DNA of 64,000 bases from Sipunculus nudus (lineage: Eukaryota; Annelida; Sipuncula; Golfingiida; Sipunculidae), in assembly GCA_026874595.1 (NCBI GenBank), contig CM049308.1:96956624-97020623 (forward strand), given 5' to 3'. Position 1 is the stretch's first letter. Each line of letters opens with the position of its first letter. The notes below the pieces were generated by a model. The model was not told the DNA's origin. It worked only from the letters and a program-made list of their open reading frames with translations, and did no database searches. The position numbers were made by a program, and so were the translations under genes. Positions 23,601 through 39,130 of the stretch are shown one piece after another.

Positions 23601-26067
23601 TCCTGTGATAACATATCTGTCAGGGCTTTCTGTGATAACATATCTGTCAGACCTTCCTTTGATAACAAATACTGTCAGACCATCCTTTGATAACATATCT
23701 GTCAGGCCTTCCTCTGATAACATATCTGTCAGGGCTTCCTGTGATAACATATCTGTCAGGCCTTTCTTTGATAACATATCTGTTAGCCCTTCCTTTGATA
23801 ACATATCTGTCAGGCCTTCCTCTGATAACATATCTGTCAGGCCTTCCTCTGATAACATATCTGTCAGACCTTCCTTTGATAACATATCTGTCAGGCCTCT
23901 CTTGATAACGTATCTGTCAGACCTTCCTCTGATAATATATCTGTCAGACCTCCCTCTGATAACATATCTGTCAGACCTTCCTTTGATAACATATCTGTCA
24001 GATCTTCCTTTGATAACATATCTGTCAGGCCTTCCTTTGATAACATATTTGTCAGGCCTTCCTTTGATATCATATCTGTCAGGCCTTCCTCTGATAAAAT
24101 ATCTGTCAGACCCTTCCTGTGATAACATATCTGTCAGACCTAACTCTGATAACATATCTGTCAGGGTTTCTTTGATATCATATCTGTCAAACCTTCCTCT
24201 GATAACATATCTGTCAGACCTTCCTCTGATAACATATCTGTCAGACCTTCCTCTGATAATATATCTATCAGACCTTCCTCTGAAAACATATCTGTCAGAC
24301 CTTCCTTTGATAACATATCTGTCAGGCCTTCCTGTGATAACATATCTGTCAGGCTTCCTGTGATAACATATCTGTCAGGCTTCCTTTGATAACATATCTG
24401 TCAGGGCTTCCTGTGATAACATATATGTCAGACCTTCCTCTGATAACATATCTGTCAGACCTTCCTTTGATAACTTATCTCTCAGACCTTCCTCTGATAA
24501 GATATCTATCAGACCATCCTTTGATAACATATCTGTTAGCCCTTCCTTTGATTACATATCTGTCAGGCCTTACTCTGATAACATATCTGTCAGACCTTCC
24601 TCTGATAACATATCTGTCAGGCCTTCCTTTGATAACATATCTGTCAGACCTTCCTTTGATAACATATCTGTCAGACCTTCCTCTCATAACATATATGTCA
24701 GACCTTCCTTTGATAACATATCTGTCAGACCTTCCTCTGATAAGATATCTATCAGACCATTCTTTGATAACATATCTGTTAGCCCTTCCTTTGATTACAT
24801 ATCTGTCAGGCCTTACTCTGATAACATATCTGTCAGACCTTCCTCTGATAACATATCTGTCAGGGTTCCTTATGAATCATACCTGTCAGACCTTCCTCTG
24901 ATAACATATCTGTCAGACCTTCCTCTGATAACGTAACTGTCAGACCTTCCTTTGATAACATATCTGTCAGATCTTCCTTTGATAACATATCTGTCAGACC
25001 TTCCTCTGATAACATATCTGTCAGACCTTCCTCTGATAACATATCTGTCAGGACTTCCTTTGATAACATATCTGTCAGGGCTTCCTGTGATAACATATCT
25101 GTCAGGGCTTTCTGTGATAACATATCTGTCAGACCTTCCTTTGATAACAAATACTGTCAGACCATCCTTTGATAACATATCTGTCAGGCCTTCCTCTGAT
25201 AACATATCTGTCAGGGCTTCCTGTGATAATATATCTGTGAGGCCTCCCTTTGAATAACATATCTGTCAGACTTCCCTTTGATAACATATCTGTCAGACCT
25301 TCCTCTGATAACATATCTGTCAGACCTTCCTCTGATAACATATCTGTCAGGCCTTCCTTTGATAACATATCTGTCAGGGCTTCCTGTGATAACATATCTG
25401 TCAGGGCTTTCTGTGATAACATATCTGTCAGACCTTCCTTTGATAACAAATACTGTCAGACCATCCTTTGATAACATATCTGTCAGGCCTTCCTCTGATA
25501 ACATATCTGTCAGGGCTTCCTGTGATAATATATCTGCGAGGCCTCCCTTTGATAACATATCTGTCAGACTTCCCTTTGAATAACATATCTGTCAGACCTT
25601 CACTTGAAAACATATCTGTCAGACCTTCCTTTGATAACATATCTGTCAGACCTTCCTCTGATAACATATCTGTCAGACCTTCATCTGATAACATATCTGT
25701 CAGACCTTACTCTGATAACATATCTGTCAGGCCTTCCTGTGATAACATATCTGTCAGGCCTTTCTTTGATAACATATCTGTTAGCCCTTCCTTTGATAAC
25801 ATATCTGTCAGGCCTTCCTCTGATAACATATCTGTCAGACCTTCCTCTGATAACATATCTGTCAGACCTTCCTTTGATAACATATCTGTCAGATCTTCCT
25901 TTGATAACATATCTGTCAGGCCTTCCTTTCATAACATATCTGTCAGGCCTTCCTGTGATAACATATCTGTCAGACCTTCCTCTGATAACATAGCTGTCAG
26001 ACCTTCCTCTGATAACATATCTGTCAGACCTTCCTTTGATAACATATCTGTCAGACCTTCCATTGAT
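20640..26067 (+). repeat. Higher-order repeat, 3,427-bp spaced pair
   Basis: About 20,640-22,640 matches 24,067-26,067 at an offset of 3,427 bp; 24.07-28.4 kb also matches DNA 2,892 bp further on. The copies share the GACCCTTCC 28-bp unit, GATAAGATATC, GGACTTCC and the CTGCGAGG variant. They open the regular higher-order domain that continues to about 41 kb. Confidence 0.8.
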
Positions 26068-26279
26068 AACATATCTGTCAGTCCTTCCTCTGATAACATA
26101 TCTGTCAGACCTTCATCTGATAACATATCTGTCAGACCTTCCTTTGATAACAAATACTGTCAGACCATCCTTTGATAACATATCTGTCAGGCCTTCCTCT
26201 GATAACATATCTGTCAGGGCTTCCTGTGATAATATATCTGCGAGGCCTCCCTTTGATAACATATCTGTCAGGGCTTCCT

Positions 26280-29200
26280 GTGATAACATATCTGTCAGGG
26301 CTTTCTGTGATAACATATCTGTCAGACCTTCCTTTGATAACAAATACTGTCAGACCATCCTTTGATAACATATCTGTCAGGCCTTCCTCTGATAACATAT
26401 CTGTCAGGGCTTCCTGTGATAATATATCTGTGAGGCCTCCCTTTGATAACATATCTGTCAGACTTCCCTTTGAATAACATATCTGTCAGACCTTCACTTG
26501 AAAACATATCTGTCAGACCTTCCTTTGATAACATATCTGTCAGACCTTCCTCTGATAACATATCTGTCAGACCTTCATCTGATAACATATCTGTCAGACC
26601 TTACTCTGATAACATATCTGTCAGGCCTTCCTGTGATAACATATCTGTCAGGCCTTTCTTTGATAACATATCTGTTAGCCCTTCCTTTGATAACATATCT
26701 GTCAGGCCTTCCTCTGATAACATATCTGTCAGGCCTTCCTCTGATAACATATCTGTCAGACCTTCCTTTGATAACATATCTGTCAGGCCTCTCTTGATAA
26801 CGTATCTGTCAGACCTTCCTCTGATAATATATCTGTCAGACCTCCCTTTGATAACATATCTGTCAGACCTTCCTTTGATAACATATCTGTCAGATCTTCC
26901 TTTGATAACATATCTGTCAGGCCTTCCTTTGATAACATATTTGTCAGGCCTTCCTTTGATATCATATCTGTCAGGCCTTCCTCTGATAAAATATCTGTCA
27001 GACCCTTCCTGTGATAACATATCTGTCAGACCTAACTCTGATAACATATCTGTCAGGGTTTCTTTGATATCATATCTGTCAAACCTTCCTCTGATAACAT
27101 ATCTGTCAGACCTTCCTCTGATAACATATCTGTCAGACCTTCCTCTGATAATATATCTATCAGACCTTCCTCTGAAAACATATCTGTCAGACCTTCCTTT
27201 GATAACATATCTGTCAGGCCTTCCTGTGATAACATATCTGTCAGGCTTCCTGTGATAACATATCTGTCAGGCTTCCTTTGATAACATATCTGTCAGGGCT
27301 TCCTGTGATAACATATATGTCAGACCTTCCTCTGATAACATATCTGTCAGACCTTCCTTTGATAACATATCTCTCAGACCTTCCTCTGATAAGATATCTA
27401 TCAGACCATCCTTTGATAACATATCTGTTAGCCCTTCCTTTGATTACATATCTGTCAGGCCTTACTCTGATAACATATCTGTCAGACCTTCCTCTGATAA
27501 CATATCTGTCAGGCCTTCCTTTGATAACATATCTGTCAGACCTTCCTTTGATAACATATCTGTCAGACCTTCCTCTCATAACATATATGTCAGACCTTCC
27601 TTTGATAACATATCTGTCAGACCTTCCTCTGATAAGATATCTATCAGACCATTCTTTGATAACATATCTGTTAGCCCTTCCTTTGATTACATATCTGTCA
27701 GGCCTTACTCTGATAACATATCTGTCAGACCTTCCTCTGATAACATATCTGTCAGGGTTCCTTATGAATCATACCTGTCAGACCTTCCTCTGATAACATA
27801 TCTGTCAGACCTTCCTCTGATAACGTAACTGTCAGACCTTCCTTTGATAACATATCTGTCAGATCTTCCTTTGATAACATATCTGTCAGACCTTCCTCTG
27901 ATAACATATCTGTCAGACCTTCCTCTGATAACATATCTGTCAGGACTTCCTTTGATAACATATCTGTCAGGGCTTCCTGTGATAACATATCTGTCAGGGC
28001 TTTCTGTGATAACATATCTGTCAGACCTTCCTTTGATAACAAATACTGTCAGACCATCCTTTGATAACATATCTGTCAGGCCTTCCTCTGATAACATATC
28101 TGTCAGGGCTTCCTGTGATAATATATCTGTGAGGCCTCCCTTTGAATAACATATCTGTCAGACTTCCCTTTGATAACATATCTGTCAGACCTTCCTCTGA
28201 TAACATATAGGTCAGACCTTCCTCTGATAACATATCTGTCAGGCCTTCCTTTGATAACATATCTGTCAGGGCTTCCTGTGATAACATATCTGTCAGGGCT
28301 TTCTGTGATAACATATCTGTCAGACCTTCCTTTGATAACAAATACTGTCAGACCATCCTTTGATAACATATCTGTCAGGCCTTCCTCTGATAACATATCT
28401 GTCAGGGCTTCCTGTGATAATATATCTGCGAGGCCTCCCTTTGATAACATATCTGTCAGACTTCCCTTTGAATAACATATCTGTCAGACCTTCACATGAA
28501 AACATATCTGTCAGACCTTCCTTTGATAACATATCTGTCAGACCTTCCTCTGATAACATATCTGTCAGGCCTTCCTCTGATAACATATCTGTCAGGGCTT
28601 CCTGTGATAATATATCTGCGAGGCCTCCCTTTGATAACATATCTGTCAGACTTCCCTTTGAATAACATATCTGTCAGACCTTCACTTGAAAACATATCTG
28701 TCAGACCTTCCTTTGATAACATATCTGTCAGACCTTCCTCTGATAACATATCTGTCAGACCTTCATCTGATAACATATCTGTCAGACCTTACTCTGATAA
28801 CATATCTGTCAGGCCTTCCTGTGATAACATATCTGTCAGGCCTTTCTTTGATAACATATCTGTTAGCCCTTCCTTTGATAACATATCTGTCAGGCCTTCC
28901 TCTGATAACATATCTGTCAGACCTTCCTCTGATAACATATCTGTCAGACCTTCCTTTGATAACATATCTGTCAGACCTTCCTTTGATATCATATCTGTCA
29001 GGCCTTCCTTTCATAACATATCTGTCAGGCCTTCCTGTGATAACATATCTGTCAGACCTTCCTCTGATAACATAGCTGTCAGACCTTCCTCTGATAACAT
29101 ATCTGTCAGACCTTCCTTTGATAACATATCTGTCAGACCTTCCATTGATAACATATCTGTCAGGCCTTCCTTTGATATCATATCTGTCAGGCCTTCCTCT

Positions 29201-32200
29201 GATAAAATATCTGTCAGACCTTCCTGTGATAACATATCTGTCAGGCTTCCTGTGATAACATATATGTCAGACCTTCCTCTGATAACATATCTGTCAGACC
29301 TTCCTTTGATAACATATCTGTCAGACCTTACTCTCATAACATATATGTCAGACCTTCCTTTGATAACATATCTGTCAGACCTTCCTCTGATAACATATCT
29401 ATCAGACCATCCTTTGATAACATATCTGTTAGCCCTTCCTTTGATTACATATCTGTCAGGCCTTACTCTGATAACATATCTGTCAGACCTTCCTCTGATA
29501 ACATATCTGTCTGGGTTCCTTATGAATCATACCTGTCAGACCTTCCTCTGATAACATATCTGTCAGACCTTCCTCTGATAACGTAACTGTCAGACCTTCC
29601 TTTGATAACATATCTGTCAGATCTTCCTTTGATAACATATCTGTCAGACCTTCCTCTGATAACATATCTGTCAGACCTTCCTCTGATAACATATCTGTCA
29701 GGCCTTCCTTTGATAACATATCTGTCCGGGCTTCCTGTGATAACATATCTGTCAGGGCTTTCTGTGATAACATATCTGTCAGACCTTCCTTTGATAACAA
29801 ATACTGTCAGACCATCCTTTGATAACATATCTGTCAGGCCTTCCTCTGATAACATATCTGTCAGGGCTTCCTGTGATAATATATCTGTGAGGCCTCCCTT
29901 TGATAACATATCTGTCAGACTTCCCTTTGAATAACATATCTGTCAGACCTTCACTTGAAAACATATCTGTCAGACCTTCCTTTGATAACATATCTGTCAG
30001 ACCTTCCTCTGATAACATATCTGTCAGACCTTCATCTGATAACATATCTGTCAGACCTTACTCTGATAACATATCTGTCAGGCCTTCCTGTGATAACATA
30101 TCTGTCAGGCCTTTCTTTGATAACATATCTGTTAGCCCTTCCTTTGATAACATATCTGTCAGGCCTTCCTCTGATAACATATCTGTCAGGCCTTCCTCTG
30201 ATAACATATCTGTCAGACCTTCCTTTGATAACATATCTGTCAGGCCTCTCTTGATAACGTATCTGTCAGACCTTCCTCTGATAATATATCTGTCAGACCT
30301 CCCTTTGATAACATATCTGTCAGACCTTCCTTTGATAACATATCTGTCAGATCTTCCTTTGATAACATATCTGTCAGGCCTTCCTTTGATAACATATTTG
30401 TCAGGCCTTCCTTTGATATCATATCTGTCAGGCCTTCCTCTGATAAAATATCTGTCAGACCCTTCCTGTGATAACATATCTGTCAGACCTAACTCTGATA
30501 ACATATCTGTCAGGGTTTCTTTGATATCATATCTGTCAAACCTTCCTCTGATAACATATCTGTCAGACCTTCCTCTGATAACATATCTGTCAGACCTTCC
30601 TCTGATAATATATCTATCAGACCTTCCTCTGAAAACATATCTGTCAGACCTTCCTTTGATAACATATCTGTCAGGCCTTCCTGTGATAACATATCTGTCA
30701 GGCTTCCTGTGATAACATATCTGTCAGGCTTCCTTTGATAACATATCTGTCAGGGCTTCCTGTGATAACATATATGTCAGACCTTCCTCTGATAACATAT
30801 CTGTCAGACCTTCCTTTGATAACATATCTCTCAGACCTTCCTCTGATAAGATATCTATCAGACCATCCTTTGATAACATATCTGTTAGCCCTTCCTTTGA
30901 TTACATATCTGTCAGGCCTTACTCTGATAACATATCTGTCAGACCTTCCTCTGATAACATATCTGTCAGGCCTTCCTTTGATAACATATCTGTCAGACCT
31001 TCCTTTGATAACATATCTGTCAGACCTTCCTCATATAACATATATGTCAGACCTTCCTTTGATAACATATCTGTCAGACCTTCCTCTGATAAGATATCTA
31101 TCAGACCATTCTTTGATAACATATCTGTTAGCCCTTCCTTTGATTACATATCTGTCAGGCCTTACTCTGATAACATATCTGTCAGACCTTCCTCTGATAA
31201 CATATCTGTCAGGGTTCCTTATGAATCATACCTGTCAGACCTTCCTCTGATAACATATCTGTCAGACCTTCCTCTGATAACGTAACTGTCAGACCTTCCT
31301 TTGATAACATATCTGTCAGATCTTCCTTTGATAACATATCTGTCAGACCTTCCTCTGATAACATATCTGTCAGACCTTCCTCTGATAACATATCTGTCAG
31401 GACTTCCTTTGATAACATATCTGTCAGGGCTTCCTGTGATAACATATCTGTCAGGGCTTTCTGTGATAACATATCTGTCAGACCTTCCTTTGATAACAAA
31501 TACTGTCAGACCATCCTTTGATAACATATCTGTCAGGCCTTCCTCTGATAACATATCTGTCAGGGCTTCCTGTGATAATATATCTGTGAGGCCTCCCTTT
31601 GAATAACATATCTGTCAGACTTCCCTTTGATAACATATCTGTCAGACCTTCCTCTGATAACATATAGGTCAGACCTTCCTCTGATAACATATCTGTCAGG
31701 CCTTCCTTTGATAACATATCTGTCAGGGCTTCCTGTGATAACATATCTGTCAGGGCTTTCTGTGATAACATATCTGTCAGACCTTCCTTTGATAACAAAT
31801 ACTGTCAGACCATCCTTTGATAACATATCTGTCAGGCCTTCCTCTGATAACATATCTGTCAGGGCTTCCTGTGATAATATATCTGCGAGGCCTCCCTTTG
31901 ATAACATATCTGTCAGACTTCCCTTTGAATAACATATCTGTCAGACCTTCACTTGAAAACATATCTGTCAGACCTTCCTTTGATAACATATCTGTCAGAC
32001 CTTCCTCTGATAACATATCTGTCAGGCCTTCCTCTGATAACATATCTGTCAGGGCTTCCTGTGATAATATATCTGCGAGGCCTCCCTTTGATAACATATC
32101 TGTCAGACTTCCCTTTGAATAACATATCTGTCAGACCTTCACTTGAAAACATATCTGTCAGACCTTCCTTTGATAACATATCTGTCAGACCTTCCTCTGA

Positions 32201-35200
32201 TAACATATCTGTCAGACCTTCATCTGATAACATATCTGTCAGACCTTACTCTGATAACATATCTGTCAGGCCTTCCTGTGATAACATATCTGTCAGGCCT
32301 TTCTTTGATAACATATCTGTTAGCCCTTCCTTTGATAACATATCTGTCAGGCCTTCCTCTGATAACATATCTGTCAGACCTTCCTCTGATAACATATCTG
32401 TCAGACCTTCCTTTGATAACATATCTGTCAGACCTTCCTTTGATATCATATCTGTCAGGCCTTCCTTTCATAACATATCTGTCAGGCCTTCCTGTGATAA
32501 CATATCTGTCAGACCTTCCTCTGATAACATAGCTGTCAGACCTTCCTCTGATAACATATCTGTCAGACCTTCCTTTGATAACATATCTGTCAGACCTTCC
32601 ATTGATAACATATCTGTCAGGCCTTCCTTTGATATCATATCTGTCAGGCCTTCCTCTGATAAAATATCTGTCAGACCTTCCTGTGATAACATATCTGTCA
32701 GGCTTCCTGTGATAACATATATGTCAGACCTTCCTCTGATAACATATCTGTCAGACCTTCCTTTGATAACATATCTGTCAGACCTTCCTCTCATAACATA
32801 TATGTCAGACCTTCCTTTGATAACATATCTGTCAGACCTTCCTCTGATAACATATCTATCAGACCATCCTTTGATAACATATCTGTTAGCCCTTCCTTTG
32901 ATTACATATCTGTCAGGCCTTACTCTGATAACATATCTGTCAGACCTTCCTCTGATAACATATCTGTCTGGGTTCCTTATGAATCATACCTGTCAGACCT
33001 TCCTCTGATAACATATCTGTCAGACCTTCCTCTGATAACGTAACTGTCAGACCTTCCTTTGATAACATATCTGTCAGATCTTCCTTTGATAACATATCTG
33101 TCAGACCTTCCTCTGATAACATATCTGTCAGACCTTCCTCTGATAACATATCTGTCAGGCCTTCCTTTGATAACATATCTGTCCGGGCTTCCTGTGATAA
33201 CATATCTGTCAGGGCTTTCTGTGATAACATATCTGTCAGACCTTCCTTTGATAACAAATACTGTCAGACCATCCTTTGATAACATATCTGTCAGGCCTTC
33301 CTCTGATAACATATCTGTCAGGGCTTCCTGTGATAATATATCTGTGAGGCCTCCCTTTGATAACATATCTGTCAGACTTCCCTTTGAATAACATATCTGT
33401 CAGACCTTCACTTGAAAACATATCTGTCAGACCTTCCTTTGATAACATATCTGTCAGACCTTCCTCTGATAACATATCTGTCAGACCTTCATCTGATAAC
33501 ATATCTGTCAGACCTTACTCTGATAACATATCTGTCAGGCCTTCCTGTGATAACATATCTGTCAGGCCTTTCTTTGATAACATATCTGTTAGCCCTTCCT
33601 TTGATAACATATCTGTCAGGCCTTCCTCTGATAACATATCTGTCAGGCCTTCCTCTGATAACATATCTGTCAGACCTTCCTTTGATAACATATCTGTCAG
33701 GCCTCTCTTGATAACGTATCTGTCAGACCTTCCTCTGATAATATATCTGTCAGACCTCCCTTTGATAACATATCTGTCAGACCTTCCTTTGATAACATAT
33801 CTGTCAGATCTTCCTTTGATAACATATCTGTCAGGCCTTCCTTTGATAACATATTTGTCAGGCCTTCCTTTGATATCATATCTGTCAGGCCTTCCTCTGA
33901 TAAAATATCTGTCAGACCCTTCCTGTGATAACATATCTGTCAGACCTAACTCTGATAACATATCTGTCAGGGTTTCTTTGATATCATATCTGTCAAACCT
34001 TCCTCTGATAACATATCTGTCAGACCTTCCTCTGATAACATATCTGTCAGACCTTCCTCTGATAATATATCTATCAGACCTTCCTCTGAAAACATATCTG
34101 TCAGACCTTCCTTTGATAACATATCTGTCAGGCCTTCCTGTGATAACATATCTGTCAGGCTTCCTGTGATAACATATCTGTCAGGCTTCCTTTGATAACA
34201 TATCTGTCAGGGCTTCCTGTGATAACATATATGTCAGACCTTCCTCTGATAACATATCTGTCAGACCTTCCTTTGATAACATATCTCTCAGACCTTCCTC
34301 TGATAAGATATCTATCAGACCATCCTTTGATAACATATCTGTTAGCCCTTCCTTTGATTACATATCTGTCAGGCCTTACTCTGATAACATATCTGTCAGA
34401 CCTTCCTCTGATAACATATCTGTCAGGCCTTCCTTTGATAACATATCTGTCAGACCTTCCTTTGATAACATATCTGTCAGACCTTCCTCATATAACATAT
34501 ATGTCAGACCTTCCTTTGATAACATATCTGTCAGACCTTCCTCTGATAAGATATCTATCAGACCATTCTTTGATAACATATCTGTTAGCCCTTCCTTTGA
34601 TTACATATCTGTCAGGCCTTACTCTGATAACATATCTGTCAGACCTTCCTCTGATAACATATCTGTCAGGGTTCCTTATGAATCATACCTGTCAGACCTT
34701 CCTCTGATAACATATCTGTCAGACCTTCCTCTGATAACGTAACTGTCAGACCTTCCTTTGATAACATATCTGTCAGATCTTCCTTTGATAACATATCTGT
34801 CAGACCTTCCTCTGATAACATATCTGTCAGACCTTCCTCTGATAACATATCTGTCAGGACTTCCTTTGATAACATATCTGTCAGGGCTTCCTGTGATAAC
34901 ATATCTGTCAGGGCTTTCTGTGATAACATATCTGTCAGACCTTCCTTTGATAACAAATACTGTCAGACCATCCTTTGATAACATATCTGTCAGGCCTTCC
35001 TCTGATAACATATCTGTCAGGGCTTCCTGTGATAATATATCTGTGAGGCCTCCCTTTGAATAACATATCTGTCAGACTTCCCTTTGATAACATATCTGTC
35101 AGACCTTCCTCTGATAACATATAGGTCAGACCTTCCTCTGATAACATATCTGTCAGGCCTTCCTTTGATAACATATCTGTCAGGGCTTCCTGTGATAACA

Positions 35201-38200
35201 TATCTGTCAGGGCTTTCTGTGATAACATATCTGTCAGACCTTCCTTTGATAACAAATACTGTCAGACCATCCTTTGATAACATATCTGTCAGGCCTTCCT
35301 CTGATAACATATCTGTCAGGGCTTCCTGTGATAATATATCTGCGAGGCCTCCCTTTGATAACATATCTGTCAGACTTCCCTTTGAATAACATATCTGTCA
35401 GACCTTCACTTGAAAACATATCTGTCAGACCTTCCTTTGATAACATATCTGTCAGACCTTCCTCTGATAACATATCTGTCAGGCCTTCCTCTGATAACAT
35501 ATCTGTCAGGCCTTCCTCTGATAACATATCTGTCAGGGCTTCCTGTGATAATATATCTGCGAGGCCTCCCTTTGATAACATATCTGTCAGACTTCCCTTT
35601 GAATAACATATCTGTCAGACCTTCACTTGAAAACATATCTGTCAGACCTTCCTTTGATAACATATCTGTCAGACCTTCCTCTGATAACATATCTGTCAGA
35701 CCTTCATCTGATAACATATCTGTCAGACCTTACTCTGATAACATATCTGTCAGGCCTTCCTGTGATAACATATCTGTCAGGCCTTTCTTTGATAACATAT
35801 CTGTTAGCCCTTCCTTTGATAACATATCTGTCAGGCCTTCCTCTGATAACATATCTGTCAGACCTTCCTCTGATAACATATCTGTCAGACCTTCCTTTGA
35901 TAACATATCTGTCAGACCTTCCTTTGATAACATATCTGTCAGGCCTTCCTTTCATAACATATCTGTCAGGCCTTCCTGTGATAACATATCTGTCAGACCT
36001 TCCTCTGATAACATAGCTGTCAGACCTTCCTCTGATAACATATCTGTCAGACCTTCCTTTGATAACATATCTGTCAGACCTTCCATTGATAACATATCTG
36101 TCAGGCCTTCCTTTGATATCATATCTGTCAGGCCTTCCTCTGATAAAATATCTGTCAGACCTTCCTGTGATAACATATCTGTCAGGCTTCCTGTGATAAC
36201 ATATATGTCAGACCTTCCTCTGATAACATATCTGTCAGACCTTCCTTTGATAACATATCTGTCAGACCTTCCTCTGATAACATATCTATCAGACCATCCT
36301 TTGATAACATATCTGTTAGCCCTTCCTTTGATTACATATCTGTCAGGCCTTACTCTGATAACATATCTGTCAGACCTTCCTCTGATAACATATCTGTCAG
36401 GCCTTCCTTTGATAACATATCTGTCAGACCTTCCTTTGATAACATATCTGTCAGACCTTCCTCTCATAACATATATGTCAGACCTTCCTTTGATAACATA
36501 TCTGTCAGACCTTCCTCTGATAACATATCTATCAGACCATCCTTTGATAACATATCTGTTAGCCCTTCCTTTGATTACATATCTGTCAGGCCTTACTCTG
36601 ATAACATATCTGTCAGACCTTCCTCTGATAACATATCTGTCTGGGTTCCTTATGAATCATACCTGTCAGACCTTCCTCTGATAACATATCTGTCAGACCT
36701 TCCTCTGATAACGTAACTGTCAGACCTTCCTTTGATAACATATCTGTCAGATCTTCCTTTGATAACATATCTGTCAGACCTTCCTCTGATAACATATCTG
36801 TCAGACCTTCCTCTGATAACATATCTGTCAGGCCTTCCTTTGATAACATATCTGTCCGGGCTTCCTGTGATAACATATCTGTCAGGGCTTTCTGTGATAA
36901 CATATCTGTCAGACCTTCCTTTGATAACAAATACTGTCAGACCATCCTTTGATAACATATCTGTCAGGCCTTCCTCTGATAACATATCTGTCAGGGCTTC
37001 CTGTGATAATATATCTGTGAGGCCTCCCTTTGATAACATATCTGTCAGACTTCCCTTTGAATAACATATCTGTCAGACCTTCACTTGAAAACATATCTGT
37101 CAGACCTTCCTTTGATAACATATCTGTCAGACCTTCCTCTGATAACATATCTGTCAGACCTTCATCTGATAACATATCTGTCAGACCTTACTCTGATAAC
37201 ATATCTGTCAGGCCTTCCTGTGATAACATATCTGTCAGGCCTTTCTTTGATAACATATCTGTTAGCCCTTCCTTTGATAACATATCTGTCAGGCCTTCCT
37301 CTGATAACATATCTGTCAGGCCTTCTTCTGATAACATATCTGTCAGACCTTCCTTTGATAACATATCTGTCAGGCCTCTCTTGATAACGTATCTGTCAGA
37401 CCTTCCTCTGATAATATATCTGTCAGACCTCCCTTTGATAACATATCTGTCAGACCTTCCTTTGATAACATATCTGTCAGATCTTCCTTTGATAACATAT
37501 CTGTCAGGCCTTCCTTTGATAACATATTTGTCAGGCCTTCCTTTGATATCATATCTGTCAGGCCTTCCTCTGATAAAATATCTGTCAGACCCTTCCTGTG
37601 ATAACATATCTGTCAGACCTAACTCTGATAACATATCTGTCAGGGTTTCTTTGATATCATATCTGTCAAACCTTCCTCTGATAACATATCTGTCAGACCT
37701 TCCTCTGATAACATATCTGTCAGACCTTCCTCTGATAATATATCTATCAGACCTTCCTCTGAAAACATATCTGTCAGACCTTCCTTTGATAACATATCTG
37801 TCAGGCCTTCCTGTGATAACATATCTGTCAGGCTTCCTGTGATAACATATCTGTCAGGCTTCCTTTGATAACATATCTGTCAGGGCTTCCTGTGATAACA
37901 TATATGTCAGACCTTCCTCTGATAACATATCTGTCAGACCTTCCTTTGATAACATATCTCTCAGACCTTCCTCTGATAAGATATCTATCAGACCATCCTT
38001 TGATAACATATCTGTTAGCCCTTCCTTTGATTACATATCTGTCAGGCCTTACTCTGATAACATATCTGTCAGACCTTCCTCTGATAACATATCTGTCAGG
38101 CCTTCCTTTGATAACATATCTGTCAGACCTTCCTTTGATAACATATCTGTCAGACCTTCCTCTCATAACATATATGTCAGACCTTCCTTTGATAACATAT

Positions 38201-39130
38201 CTGTCAGACCTTCCTCTGATAAGATATCTATCAGACCATTCTTTGATAACATATCTGTTAGCCCTTCCTTTGATTACATATCTGTCAGGCCTTACTCTGA
38301 TAACATATCTGTCAGACCTTCCTCTGATAACATATCTGTCAGGGTTCCTTATGAATCATACCTGTCAGACCTTCCTCTGATAACATATCTGTCAGACCTT
38401 CCTCTGATAACGTAACTGTCAGACCTTCCTTTGATAACATATCTGTCAGATCTTCCTTTGATAACATATCTGTCAGACCTTCCTCTGATAACATATCTGT
38501 CAGACCTTCCTCTGATAACATATCTGTCAGGACTTCCTTTGATAACATATCTGTCAGGGCTTCCTGTGATAACATATCTGTCAGGGCTTTCTGTGATAAC
38601 ATATCTGTCAGACCTTCCTTTGATAACAAATACTGTCAGACCATCCTTTGATAACATATCTGTCAGGCCTTCCTCTGATAACATATCTGTCAAAGCTTCC
38701 TGTGATAATATATCTGTGAGGCCTCCCTTTGAATAACATATCTGTCAGACTTCCCTTTGATAACATATCTGTCAGACCTTCCTCTGATAACATATCTGTC
38801 AGACCTTTCTCTGATAACATATCTGTCAGGCCTTCCTTTGATAACATATCTGTCAGGGCTTCCTGTGATAACATATCTGTCAGGGCTTTCTGTGATAACA
38901 TATCTGTCAGACCTTCCTTTGATAACAAATACTGTCAGACCATCCTTTGATAACATATCTGTCAGGCCTTCCTCTGATAACATATCTGTCAGGGCTTCCT
39001 GTGATAATATATCTGCGAGGCCTCCCTTTGATAACATATCTGTCAGACTTCCCTTTGAATAACATATCTGTCAGACCTTCACTTGAAAACATATCTGTCA
39101 GACCTTCCTTTGATAACATATCTGTCAGAC
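26280..39130 (+). repeat. 3,457-bp dimeric higher-order repeat array
   Basis: Copies run at about 26,280-29,736, 29,737-33,193, 33,194-36,866 and (partial) 36,867-39,130. Periods are 3,457, then 3,484 after one extra monomer near 35.5 kb, then 3,673 after seven more monomers near 36.3 kb. Within each period the TATGAATCATACC landmark occurs twice, 1,758 and 1,699 bp apart, preceded alternately by CTGTCAGGG and CTGTCTGGG. Other markers are CTGTCCGGG at 29,726, 33,183 and 36,856, and CATATAGGTCAG near 28.2, 31.7 and 35.1 kb. Copies differ by only a handful of bases by eye. Confidence 0.88.
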
